Shown here: piece by piece, positions 57,029-64,000 of the stretch
How the letters are laid out: each line of letters starts with the position of its first letter
Numbering within the stretch: position 1 is the first letter of the stretch
DNA from: an uncultured Clostridium sp.
Lineage (GTDB): Bacteria; Bacillota; Clostridia; TANB77; CAG-508
Direction: 5' to 3'
NCBI GenBank assembly: GCA_900554565.1
Contig: USHX01000003.1
Span: forward strand, 15,017-79,016
Length of the DNA stretch: 64,000 nucleotides
Translations under genes and position numbers: made by a program
The notes under the pieces: model-generated
Databases searched by the model: none
Seen by the model: only the letters and a program-made list of their open reading frames with translations
Told to the model about the DNA's origin: nothing

Positions 57029-59471
57029 TCACAAAACTACTATTTTTTCATCTTTTACGCCTATTTTTGCTAATTTATTTTTTTGTAAGTTACCATCTAG
57101 TATTTCTTCTGCTAATCTATCTTCTAATACTGACTGAATTGTCCTTCTAAGTGGTCTTGCTCCAAAGTTTTTGTCTATACCTTTACTTGCAATTAATTTT
57201 TTTACCTCTGGTGTTATTTCTATTTTTATTTTTTGGGCTTTTAGTCTTTCTTCTACTTCTTTTAGCATTATATCTATAATTTTGTCTATTTCATTGTCTG
57301 TTAATTTATGGAATACTATTATCTCATCTATACGATTTATAAATTCTGGTCTTAGTTCTCTTTTTAATGCTTCCATAACTTCTTTTTTTGTATTTTCATA
57401 TTCACTTTTAGCATTTTCATCTTCTTCATTTTTAGCAAATCCTAGTGTTTTTTTGTCTGTTATTAGTCTTGCACCTATATTTGATGTCATTATTATTACT
57501 GTGTTTTTAAAGTTTACTGTTCTTCCGTGTAGAATCTGTTAATCTACCATCTTCTAGGATTTGTAGTAACATATTCATAACATCTGGATGTGCTTTTTCT
57601 ATTTCATCAAATAAGACTACTGAATATGGTTTTCTTCTTATTTTTTCTGTCAATTGACCACCTTCATCAAATCCCACATATCCTGGAGGTGAACCAATTA
57701 ATTTTGCTACTGAATGTGGTTCCATATATTCTGACATGTCTATTCTTATCATAGCATTTTCATCACCAAAAAGGCTTTGTGCTAATGCTTTTGATAGTTC
57801 TGTTTTACCTACACCAGTTGGTCCTAAGAATAAGAATGAACCTATTGGTCTTTTTGGATCTTTTAATCCTACTCTGCCTCTTCTAATCGCTTTTGCAACA
57901 GCTTCTACTGCTTCTTCTTGGCCTATTACTCTTTCATGTAATGTTTTTTCTAGCTCTTTTAGTTTTTTATTTTCATCTTCTGTTATTTTACTTGCTGGTA
58001 TTCCTGTCCAACTTGATATTACTTCTGCTATGTTTTCTTCTGTTATATTTATAATTTCTTTATTACTTTTGTTTTTCCATTTTTTAGATTCTTTTTCATA
58101 TTTGTCTTTTAAAACTTTTTGTTTATCTCTCAATTCTGCTGCTTTTTCAAATTTTTGTGTTCTTATTGCTTCTTCTTTATTTTTTTCTATTTCTTCTATT
58201 TGTTCTTCTAATTTTTTTATGTTGTCTGGCTCTGTATATGTTTTTAGTTTTGCTCTTGATGATGCTTCATCTATTAAGTCTATTGCTTTATCTGGTAAAA
58301 ATCTGTCATTTATATATCTTACAGACATTTTTACTGCTGCTTGTATTGCTTCATCTGTTATTTTTACACCATGATGTGCTTCATATTTGTCTCTTATTCC
58401 TTTTAGAATTTTGATTGTGTCATTTTGGCTAGGTTCTCCTAATGTTACAGGGCTAAATCTTCTTTCAAGTGCAGCATCTTTTTCTATATATTTTCTGTAT
58501 TCATTTAATGTTGTTGCACCAATTAATTGGATTTCGCCTCTTGCAAGCATTGGTTTTAAAATGTTAGCCGCATCTATTGCTCCTTCTGCTGCACCAGCTC
58601 CTACTATTGTATGGATTTCATCTATAAATAAAATTATGTTTCCTGCTTTTTTTACTTCTTCCAAGGCTTTTTTTAGTCTTTCTTCAAAGTCTCCTCTGTA
58701 TTTGCTTCCAGCTACCATTCCTGAAATGTCCATTGTTATTACTCTTTTATCTTTTAGTATTTCTGGAACATCTCCTGATACAATTTTTTGAGCCAATCCT
58801 TCTACTGCTGCAGTTTTACCAACACCTGGCTCTCCTATTAAACATGGATTGTTTTTTGTTCTTCTTGATAATATTTGAATAATTCTTTCTATCTCTTCTT
58901 TTCTTCCTATTATTGGATCTAGTTTTCCATCTTCTGCTTTTTCTATTAGGTCTTCTCCAAATTGTTTTAATGTTGGTCCTAATTTACTGTTTGCATTTCT
59001 CTTTTCGGTTTTATTGTTGCTGTTTTGCACATAGTCTTCCCCTTCATTTATTACTTTTATTATTTCATTATATAGTTTAGGAATGTTTACATCTAAATCT
59101 AATAATATTCTTGCTGCAATGTTGTCTGCTTCTCTTAGAATTCCTATTAATAGGTGTTCTGTTCCTATATAACTATATCCTAATTTTCTTGATTCTATAA
59201 AAGCATTTTCTATTACTCTTTTTGTTCTTGGGGTAAATCCTAATGTTTCTTCAATTGGCGCTTCATGTCCAACTAACATATCTATTTCATCAATTATATT
59301 CTCTGGTTTTACTCCTTGGTTTTCTAAGACTTTGGCTGCTACTCCATTTTCTTCTTTGGCTAAGCCATATAGAATATGTTCTGTTCCTATATAGCTATGC
59401 CCTAATTCTAATGCTAATGCATTTGCAAGTTCTATTGCCTTTTTTGCTATATTAGTAAATTTATAAGTCAT
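57029..59471 (-). CDS. clpC: ClpC unfoldase, one +1 shift at CGG
   Basis: Full protein 813 residues. ATPase subunit of the ClpCP protease. Clp_N repeats (about 1-140, with [12 protein letters not shown] twice), first AAA domain with [16 protein letters not shown] (about 210), UVR-type coiled coil near 420-460, and second AAA domain with [15 protein letters not shown] (about 545). Near the end CGG A (57525-57527) in ACA CGG A makes frame zero stop at 654. Dropping C gives [25 protein letters not shown], the sensor-1 stretch, and the D2 small domain to 57029. Its operon mates ctsR and mcsA are upstream. Confidence 0.94.
57524..57527 (-). other. +1 recoding site CGG-A in clpC
   Basis: Codon context ACA CGG A, codon 649. 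GGA reading restores GRTVNFKN followed by the ATPase sensor region. Confidence 0.9.
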
Positions 59472-59527
59472 GTTATCACTCTCCTATCTTATATTAATAT
59501 TTTTAATTTTATTTGGTATTCTTTACA

Positions 59528-59980
59528 TTAATTTATTTTAGCAATTTCATCTCTTATTTTTGCTGCATCTTCATACCTTTCTTCTTTTATTGCTTTTTCT
59601 AGTTTTTCTTGCAATATTTCTTTTTGAGTTTTTTTGCTGTTCTCTTTTTTGGCATTTCTATTGTTTATTTTTTCATCAATGGCTTTGCCTATTTTTTCTC
59701 TGTTTCTTGTATTTTCGGTATTTCTTCTTGCAATTTTTCTTACTGGTATAATTCTAGCTTCTTCAAAGTCTCCTATCATTGGTATTAATTCTGGCATTCT
59801 GAATTCTTCCATAAAATCATCAAAAAATCCTGTGAAGTCAAATGGCATATTAAAGTCGATTTGACCTATTCCTAATTTTTTACTACATTCTTCACATAAG
59901 TTTATTCTTCTTGTTTCTCCATTTATTGTTTCTGTGTATTTTACGTTTGCTTCTCTTTTTCCACAATTGTTACATAACAT
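59528..59980 (-). CDS. mcsA: McsA-like activator (UVR domain)
   Basis: 150 residues. N-terminal zinc-type pairs MLCNNCGKREA and CEECSKKLG, then a Pro-rich middle and a UVR domain LEKAIKEERYEDAAKIRDEI at the end. McsA activates the arginine kinase McsB in Bacillus, and no mcsB is present in this operon, so McsA may regulate ClpC directly or depend on a distant mcsB. It lies between ctsR and clpC. Confidence 0.9.
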   Translation of the reverse strand: MLCNNCGKREANVKYTETINGETRRINLCEECSKKLGIGQIDFNMPFDFTGFFDDFMEEFRMPELIPMIGDFEEARIIPVRKIARRNTENTRNREKIGKAIDEKINNRNAKKENSKKTQKEILQEKLEKAIKEERYEDAAKIRDEIAKIN

Positions 59981-59994
59981 ATTAATCTCCTCCT

Positions 59995-60441
59995 TTATTC
60001 TATGTTTAACAACATGTTTTTAAATATTCTTGCTCTTGTTTCATCTTTGAGCTCTTTTGGTAATCTTAAAACATTGTCACTTGTTGCAACTTTTAATAGT
60101 TTTGCTTCTTTGGTTGTTATTATGCTGTAAGATAGAAAGTCACTTATTAATATATCTGTTTCGTTTGCTGTTAGTGAGTTTCCTATGTTTTTTATTATGT
60201 GTAATAAGTAATCTTCTTTGTCACTTTTTACTTTTCTTATTGTTATGTGGCCTCCACCACCTCTTTTGCTTTCTACATAATATCCTTGTTGTGGCTTGAA
60301 TCTTGTTGATATTACATAGTTTATTTGTGATGGCACACATTTAAATTGTTCTGCTAATTCGTTTCTTTGTATTTCTATTGCTTCATTTTGTTCATCGAAT
60401 AAATCTTTTATAAATTCTTCTATCATATCTGAAATTCCCAT
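59995..60441 (-). CDS. ctsR: heat-shock repressor CtsR
   Basis: 148 residues from MGISDMIEEFIKDLF. Winged helix-turn-helix repressor that binds tandem heptads in clp promoters and leaves DNA when hot. Contains ELAEQFKCVPSQINYVISTR (recognition helix), KRGGGGHITIRK (the wing with conserved glycines) and ITTKEAKLLKVAT. The start with GGGG seven bases upstream is preferred over the longer MKK form. First gene of ctsR-mcsA-clpC, with two CtsR boxes just upstream. Confidence 0.95.
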   Translation of the reverse strand: MGISDMIEEFIKDLFDEQNEAIEIQRNELAEQFKCVPSQINYVISTRFKPQQGYYVESKRGGGGHITIRKVKSDKEDYLLHIIKNIGNSLTANETDILISDFLSYSIITTKEAKLLKVATSDNVLRLPKELKDETRARIFKNMLLNIE

Positions 60442-60475
60442 TTTCTTCATCCCCTATTTTTTGTTTTGTTTTGTC

Positions 60476-60493
60476 TTTGACTTTCTTTGACCT
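60476..60493 (-). promoter_or_regulatory. CtsR operator 1
   Basis: On the minus strand AGGTCAAAGAAAGTCAAA matches the tandem heptad consensus RGGTCAAANANRGTCAAA. It lies just downstream of the -10 box. Confidence 0.88.
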
Positions 60494-60500
60494 ATAATAC

Positions 60501-60529
60501 ATTATACTCTGCTTTTGTTTTTTTGCAAA
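60501..60529 (-). promoter_or_regulatory. ctsR operon promoter
   Basis: Minus strand TTTGCA (60524-60529), 17 bases, TATAAT (60501-60506), flanked on both sides by CtsR boxes. Confidence 0.7.
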
Positions 60530-60535
60530 GTCTTT

Positions 60536-60553
60536 TTTGACTTTCTTTGACCT
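60536..60553 (-). promoter_or_regulatory. CtsR operator 2
   Basis: The same 18-base box as operator 1, exactly 60 bases upstream of it, before the -35 box. Confidence 0.85.
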
Positions 60554-60599
60554 TTTGACTTTTATTTTTCTTTTAGTTTCTTTTATTATCTCATTTTTT

Positions 60600-60785
60600 C
60601 TAATTTTTTCTGTCTTTTTCTTTGTTTTTTGTCATATTTTCTAATTCTTCTACTCTTTCTTTTTGCATTGGTAATGATACCCATGCAAAATATGAACTTA
60701 CAAATTCTCCGTATTTTGTTGTGTCTTCCCCTACTTCTGCTAAACTCTCTTGTTTAAATTTTTCTTGTTCTTCTTTTTTATTCAT
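60600..60785 (-). CDS. small acidic protein of 61 residues
   Basis: Start at MNKKEEQEKFKQESLAEVGE with AAGGTG upstream. Highly charged, with one WVSL-type patch (VSSYFAWVSLPMQKERV) and no Cys. It may be a helical hairpin. Transcribed toward ctsR, 158 bases upstream of the CtsR promoter. No family recognised, and its reality rests on the ribosome site and codon use only. Confidence 0.5.
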   Translation of the reverse strand: MNKKEEQEKFKQESLAEVGEDTTKYGEFVSSYFAWVSLPMQKERVEELENMTKNKEKDRKN

Positions 60786-60854
60786 ATTGCACACCTTCTT
60801 TTTATTTTTTGTATTTATATTATGTGCAAATTTATTTGTTTTATTCTTTTAAAA

Positions 60855-60892
60855 TTAAAAATAGCAGTATCAAGCTTTATTTTGATACTGCT
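60855..60892 (-). terminator. second terminator after the SPFH gene
   Basis: 11-bp stem (60863-60873 with 60882-60892), loop of 8, T run on the minus strand. Confidence 0.8.
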
Positions 60893-60904
60893 TTCGCTGT
60901 GTAA

Positions 60905-60930
60905 TGAAAAGCAAGCCTTTTACGACTTGC
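60905..60930 (-). terminator. first terminator after the SPFH gene
   Basis: GCAAG with CTTGC (60911-60915 with 60926-60930), a TTTTC tail on the minus strand. Weaker than the one below it. Confidence 0.5.
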
Positions 60931-60944
60931 CTAAATTTTTGTAA

Positions 60945-61862
60945 TTATTCTTTTTTCTTTTTATCAGATTTGTCTGTAATTACTTCTTTCATTGCTCCTA
61001 ATGAGCTTAATGCACTAGTTGCTTCAAATGGTATGAAGATTTTATTTGCTTCACCTTTTGCAACTTCTTCTAATGCTTCTAATGATTTTAATTGAACTAG
61101 TTTATCATTAGGGTCTGCTTGTTTCATTGCATCATAAATCATTTGAATTTCTTGTGCTTTTGCTTCTGCAACTTCTCTTATAGCTTGTGCTTCACCGGCT
61201 GCTCTTCTTGCTTTTGCTTCACTATCTGCTTCTGCTTCTAGTATTGCTGCTTGTTTTTTACCTTCTGCAATTGTTATTGCAGATTGTCTTTGTGCTTCTG
61301 ATTCTAGAATCATTGCTCTTTTATTTCTTTCTGCATTCATTTCTTTTTCCATTGCATCTCTGATGTCTGCTGGTGGATTAATGTCTTTTATTTCAACTCT
61401 GTCAATTTTGCATCCCCATCTGTCTGTAGCTTCATCTAATACTATTCTTAATTGATTGTTTATTCCATCTCTAGAACTAAATGTTTCATCTAAGTTCATT
61501 TTTCCTATGATGTCACGAATTGTTGTTATTGCTAAGTATTCAATACCTTTCTTTAAACTTTGAATTTCATAAACTGCTTTTGCTGGATCTGTTATTTGAT
61601 AGAACACTACTGTGTCTATTGTTATTGTAACATTGTCTTTTGTAATAACTCCTTGAGGTGGTACGTCCATCGTTTGTTGTTTTAAGCTTACAACACTTCT
61701 TACATGGTCTAGAAAAGGTATTATTATTGTAAGTCCTGCATCTGCTACTTTATAAAATTTTCCTAATCTTTCTATAATATATACCTCAGATTGTTTAACG
61801 ATTTTTATTGACATTGCGGCTACTACTAATATAGCTACAAGTACTATTAATAAAAATAACAT
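60945..61862 (-). CDS. SPFH/Band 7 membrane protein (QmcA/stomatin type)
   Basis: 305 residues. N-terminal membrane helix (1-20), then a Band 7 domain (VYIIERLGKFYKVADAGLTI, SLKQQTMDVPPQGVITKDNV, KAVYEIQSLKKGIEYLAITT) and a coiled coil with EAQRQSAITIAEGKKQAAIL. This class forms membrane ring complexes and often pairs with NfeD-type proteins; none is seen here. AGGAGG precedes ATG. Followed by two terminators. Confidence 0.95.
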   Translation of the reverse strand: MLFLLIVLVAILVVAAMSIKIVKQSEVYIIERLGKFYKVADAGLTIIIPFLDHVRSVVSLKQQTMDVPPQGVITKDNVTITIDTVVFYQITDPAKAVYEIQSLKKGIEYLAITTIRDIIGKMNLDETFSSRDGINNQLRIVLDEATDRWGCKIDRVEIKDINPPADIRDAMEKEMNAERNKRAMILESEAQRQSAITIAEGKKQAAILEAEADSEAKARRAAGEAQAIREVAEAKAQEIQMIYDAMKQADPNDKLVQLKSLEALEEVAKGEANKIFIPFEATSALSSLGAMKEVITDKSDKKKKE

Positions 61863-61992
61863 ATTAAAATCCTCCTTTATTTTGTTCCTTTATTTGCCAA
61901 CTGTTATTATTATACCATAGTATTTCGAAAAAAGGAAGTAGTTAACGTAAAAAATATTTTCTGTCCTATATTGTAATATTTTGGAAATTTTA

Positions 61993-62021
61993 TTGTTTTT
62001 TTGTATTTTATATTATATAAT
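61993..62021 (+). promoter_or_regulatory. sigma-A-like promoter of the Cys/His-tail protein
   Basis: TTGTTT (61993-61998), 17 bases, TATAAT (62016-62021). Confidence 0.6.
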
Positions 62022-62066
62022 GTTTTTGGAAATATTTTCAAATATATAATTAAAGGGGTTGTTTTT

Positions 62067-62699
62067 ATGGAAAATTTCAAAGAAAAAATTTCTAAATTAA
62101 AGGGAAAAAATAAATTTTTTAATTTTGTATTAGATGGTAAAAATCTTGCAATTATTATTTTATCTTTTTTCTTTGTTTGTATGACTATTTCTTATTCTAG
62201 CACAGATTCTCAAAATATGGCATTAAATAATAAGATTCAAGAATTAAACAGTCGTATAGAAGATAAAGAAAAAGAAATTAATGAAATACCTAAGTATGAA
62301 GATTTGCAAAAGCAAATTACTGATTTAAAAAAATCTCAAAAAAGTATTTCAGAAGAAAATGAGAAACTAAAAAGTGAAAAAAGTAGCTTGGAAAATGAAA
62401 AAACAGATTTAACAAAACAAGTTGAAGAGTTGAAAAAAAGTAGTGAAGTGAAAAGCAATTCATCTAAGGCTGCATCAACAGCTTCTACTTCTTCTACAAA
62501 ATCTGTTACTACTAGTTCACAAAAATCTACTACTGCTTCTTCTACTGCTAGTTCTCAAAGCTATACTGTATATATTACTAATACTGGTAAAAAGTATCAT
62601 AGAAGTGGCTGTTCTTATTTGAAAAAGAGCCAATCTGCTATTAGTGTAAGTTCTGCTAAGGCTCAAGGATATACTCCTTGTTCAAGATGCAATCCATAA
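62067..62699 (+). CDS. membrane-anchored coiled-coil protein with a C-terminal His/Cys motif
   Basis: 210 residues from MENFKEKISKLKGKNKF (AAAGGGG upstream). One membrane helix (about 27-46), a long charged coiled coil (about 55-128), a Ser/Thr linker (about 130-165) and a small C-terminal module YHRSGCSYLKKSQ ... GYTPCSRCNP with His and three Cys, like a zinc-binding or redox clamp. Modules of this pattern end many Firmicutes surface and competence-like proteins. It stands alone on the plus strand. Confidence 0.72.
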   Translation: MENFKEKISKLKGKNKFFNFVLDGKNLAIIILSFFFVCMTISYSSTDSQNMALNNKIQELNSRIEDKEKEINEIPKYEDLQKQITDLKKSQKSISEENEKLKSEKSSLENEKTDLTKQVEELKKSSEVKSNSSKAASTASTSSTKSVTTSSQKSTTASSTASSQSYTVYITNTGKKYHRSGCSYLKKSQSAISVSSAKAQGYTPCSRCNP

Positions 62700-62711
62700 T
62701 TAACATATAAA

Positions 62712-62750
62712 AAAGAAACATTAGCAAATTAAATTTGTTAGTGTTTCTTT
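62712..62750. terminator. bidirectional terminator between the Cys/His-tail protein and the GGGtGRT gene
   Basis: A 19-bp stem with a few G-T pairs (62712-62730 with 62732-62750), T on both strands. Confidence 0.8.
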
Positions 62751-62767
62751 TTTTATTAATTTTCAAA

Positions 62768-63769
62768 TTATTTCATAGCTTCTTCTACTGCTACAGCTAC
62801 AGCTACTGATGCACCAACCATAGGGTTATTTCCCATACCGATTAATCCCATCATTTCAACGTGAGCTGGAACTGATGAACTTCCTGCGAATTGTGCATCT
62901 GAATGCATTCTTCCCATTGTATCTGTCATACCATATGAAGCTGGTCCAGCTGCCATATTGTCTGGGTGTAATGTTCTTCCTGTTCCGCCACCTGAAGCAA
63001 CTGAGAAGTATTTTTTACCTGCTTCAATTCTTTCTTTTTTGTATGTTCCTGCTACTGGATGTTGGAATCTTGTTGGGTTTGTTGAGTTTCCTGTAATTGA
63101 TACATCAACATCTTCTAACCACATAATTGCAACACCTTCTCTTACATCATTTGCTCCATAGCATCTAACTTGTGCTCTTTCACCATCTGAGTAAGGTATT
63201 TCTTCTACAACTTTTACTTTTCCTGTAAAGAAATCAAAGTCTGTTTTTACATATGTAAATCCGTTTATTCTAGATATTACTTGTGCAGCATCTTTTCCAA
63301 GTCCATTTAAGATAACTCTTAGTGGTTCTTTTCTTACTTTGTTTGCTGATTTTGCTATACCAATAGCTCCTTCAGCTGCTGCAAAGCTTTCATGTCCTGC
63401 TAAAAATGCAAAACATTTTGTTTCTTCTGATAATAGCATTGAAGCTAGGTTTCCATGTCCTAATCCAACTTTTCTATCATCTGCAACTGAACCAGGGATA
63501 CAAAATGCTTGTAAACCTTCTCCTATTGCTTTTGCTGCATCAGCGGCTTTTGTGCATCCTTTTTTGATTGCAATTGCTGCACCTAAAGTGTATGCCCAAG
63601 CTGCGTTTTCAAAACATATTGGTTGTACTCCTTTTACTATTTCATATGGATTAAATCCTTTGTCTGTACATATTTTTAATGCATCTTCAAAATCTTTTAT
63701 TCCGTATTTTTCCATTACTGGTTTTATTTGGTCTATTCTTCTTTCATAACTTTCAAATGTTACTGCCAT
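62768..63769 (-). CDS. GGGtGRT-family protein
   Basis: 333 residues. Contains the family-defining SVASGGGTGRTLHPDNMA (about 255) and the conserved VQPICFENAAWAYTLGAAIA, LGHGNLASMLLSEETKCFAF, MGRMHSDAQFAGSSSVPAHV and GMGNNPMVGASVAVAVAVEE. The family is widespread in Clostridia, with no biochemical role known to me; the Gly-rich loop suggests a nucleotide or cofactor site. The truncated gene upstream is 70 bases away and probably in the same operon. Confidence 0.9.
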   Translation of the reverse strand: MAVTFESYERRIDQIKPVMEKYGIKDFEDALKICTDKGFNPYEIVKGVQPICFENAAWAYTLGAAIAIKKGCTKAADAAKAIGEGLQAFCIPGSVADDRKVGLGHGNLASMLLSEETKCFAFLAGHESFAAAEGAIGIAKSANKVRKEPLRVILNGLGKDAAQVISRINGFTYVKTDFDFFTGKVKVVEEIPYSDGERAQVRCYGANDVREGVAIMWLEDVDVSITGNSTNPTRFQHPVAGTYKKERIEAGKKYFSVASGGGTGRTLHPDNMAAGPASYGMTDTMGRMHSDAQFAGSSSVPAHVEMMGLIGMGNNPMVGASVAVAVAVEEAMK

Positions 63770-63839
63770 TTCTATTCCTCCTTATAAAATTATGGTTTCT
63801 TTCTATTTTGTTTTATTATTATTTTCCTAAAATTAATCT

Positions 63840-64000
63840 TTATGCTTCTCTAGGGTCAATTTTCTTAACCGCATCATTGAATCTTCCATATGTACCAGAA
63901 GCTTTTTCTATAGCTTCTTTAGGATCGATTCCAGCTTTTATGTTGTCCATCATTTTTCCTAAATGAACATATTTGTAACCAATTATTTGGTCATCTTTGT
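63840..64000 (-). CDS. C-terminal part of an unknown gene upstream of the GGGtGRT gene
   Basis: Runs off the right edge; 52 codons remain: IIGYKYVHLGKMMDNIKAGI, then DPKEAIEKASGTYGRFNDAV, ending KKIDPREA. A helical C-terminus. Genes beside GGGtGRT proteins are often small iron-sulfur-scaffold-like proteins, but nothing visible here decides that. Ends with TAA. Confidence 0.6.
   Translation of the reverse strand, partial: KDDQIIGYKYVHLGKMMDNIKAGIDPKEAIEKASGTYGRFNDAVKKIDPREA

Overview
The window is very AT-rich and almost all genes lie on the minus strand. Endospore genes are scattered through it: SpoIVB, SpoVM, an alpha/beta-type small acid-soluble protein, spore photoproduct lyase and a Spo0A-type DNA-binding domain. 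Together with ctsR-mcsA-clpC, recO-yqzL-era and rpe-rsgA-prkC-prpC, they point to an anaerobic spore-forming Bacillota (class Clostridia), probably an uncultured gut lineage. No rRNA, tRNA, insertion sequence, prophage or CRISPR array was seen, and no gap without a gene exceeds about 250 bases.

Main observation: nine genes are each broken by an apparent +1 frameshift, ten breaks in all, and every break falls exactly on an in-frame CGG codon. Skipping the C of CGG and reading the next triplet (GGA, GGC or GGT, always Gly) restores the full protein each time, usually at a Gly conserved in the family (ClpX AGPGVYIC, ClpC GRTVNF, MutS2 HGKGTGKL, RecO GKI, SplB LGK, CpaF IGEV, Cof GVAK, DUF2442 GADICPDEL). 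The tenth break and one of the others are both in an unnamed Tad-cluster gene. Reading all CCG/CGG trinucleotides by eye, I found only one other in-frame CGG in the window (spo0A-like gene), and it is followed by G. The genes include housekeeping and stress functions (clpX, clpC, recO, mutS2). The simplest biological reading is that CGG has no efficient sense decoder and that CGG-A/C/T is translated as Gly with a +1 shift. A systematic sequencing or assembly artefact must be excluded first. Such genes are annotated below as single full-length coding regions.

Layout. 1-2952: end of murC, a coiled-coil repeat gene, spoIVB. 3011-15022: a Tad/type IVc pilus-like operon transcribed leftwards from a promoter near 15100: CpaB-like, two ParA/TadZ-like ATPases, CpaF ATPase, a large TadB/TadC-like membrane protein, then six small pilin-like proteins and a larger membrane-anchored protein with two CGG shifts. 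15131-20444: Cof phosphatase, SASP, hibernation factor, recO-yqzL-era, a glycosyltransferase. 20640-30046: an unknown gene, a WG-repeat membrane protein, tgt-queA, a metalloprotease-like protein, pnp, rpsO, an unknown gene. 30243-33625: splB, dfrA, thyA and a radical-SAM activase. 33635-37065: two-component system. 37228-41720: Spo0A-like regulator, clpX, clpP, tig. 41897-45695: rpmB, small unknown genes, spoVM, nth, a bactofilin-like membrane protein. 45720-51101: rpe, rsgA, DUF2442, a nucleotidyltransferase/HepT-like pair, prkC, prpC. 51324-60441: an unknown gene, mutS2, ylmH, dxs, and ctsR-mcsA-clpC under two CtsR boxes. 60600-64000: a small acidic protein, an SPFH protein, a secreted-type Cys/His protein, a GGGtGRT protein and a truncated partner gene.

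The genes combine cell-wall synthesis and its kinase/phosphatase signalling, regulated proteolysis (ClpC, ClpX, ClpP under CtsR), tRNA queuosine modification, sporulation and DNA repair. Both Clp ATPases need the CGG shift to be full length, so protein quality control itself depends on the recoding event.
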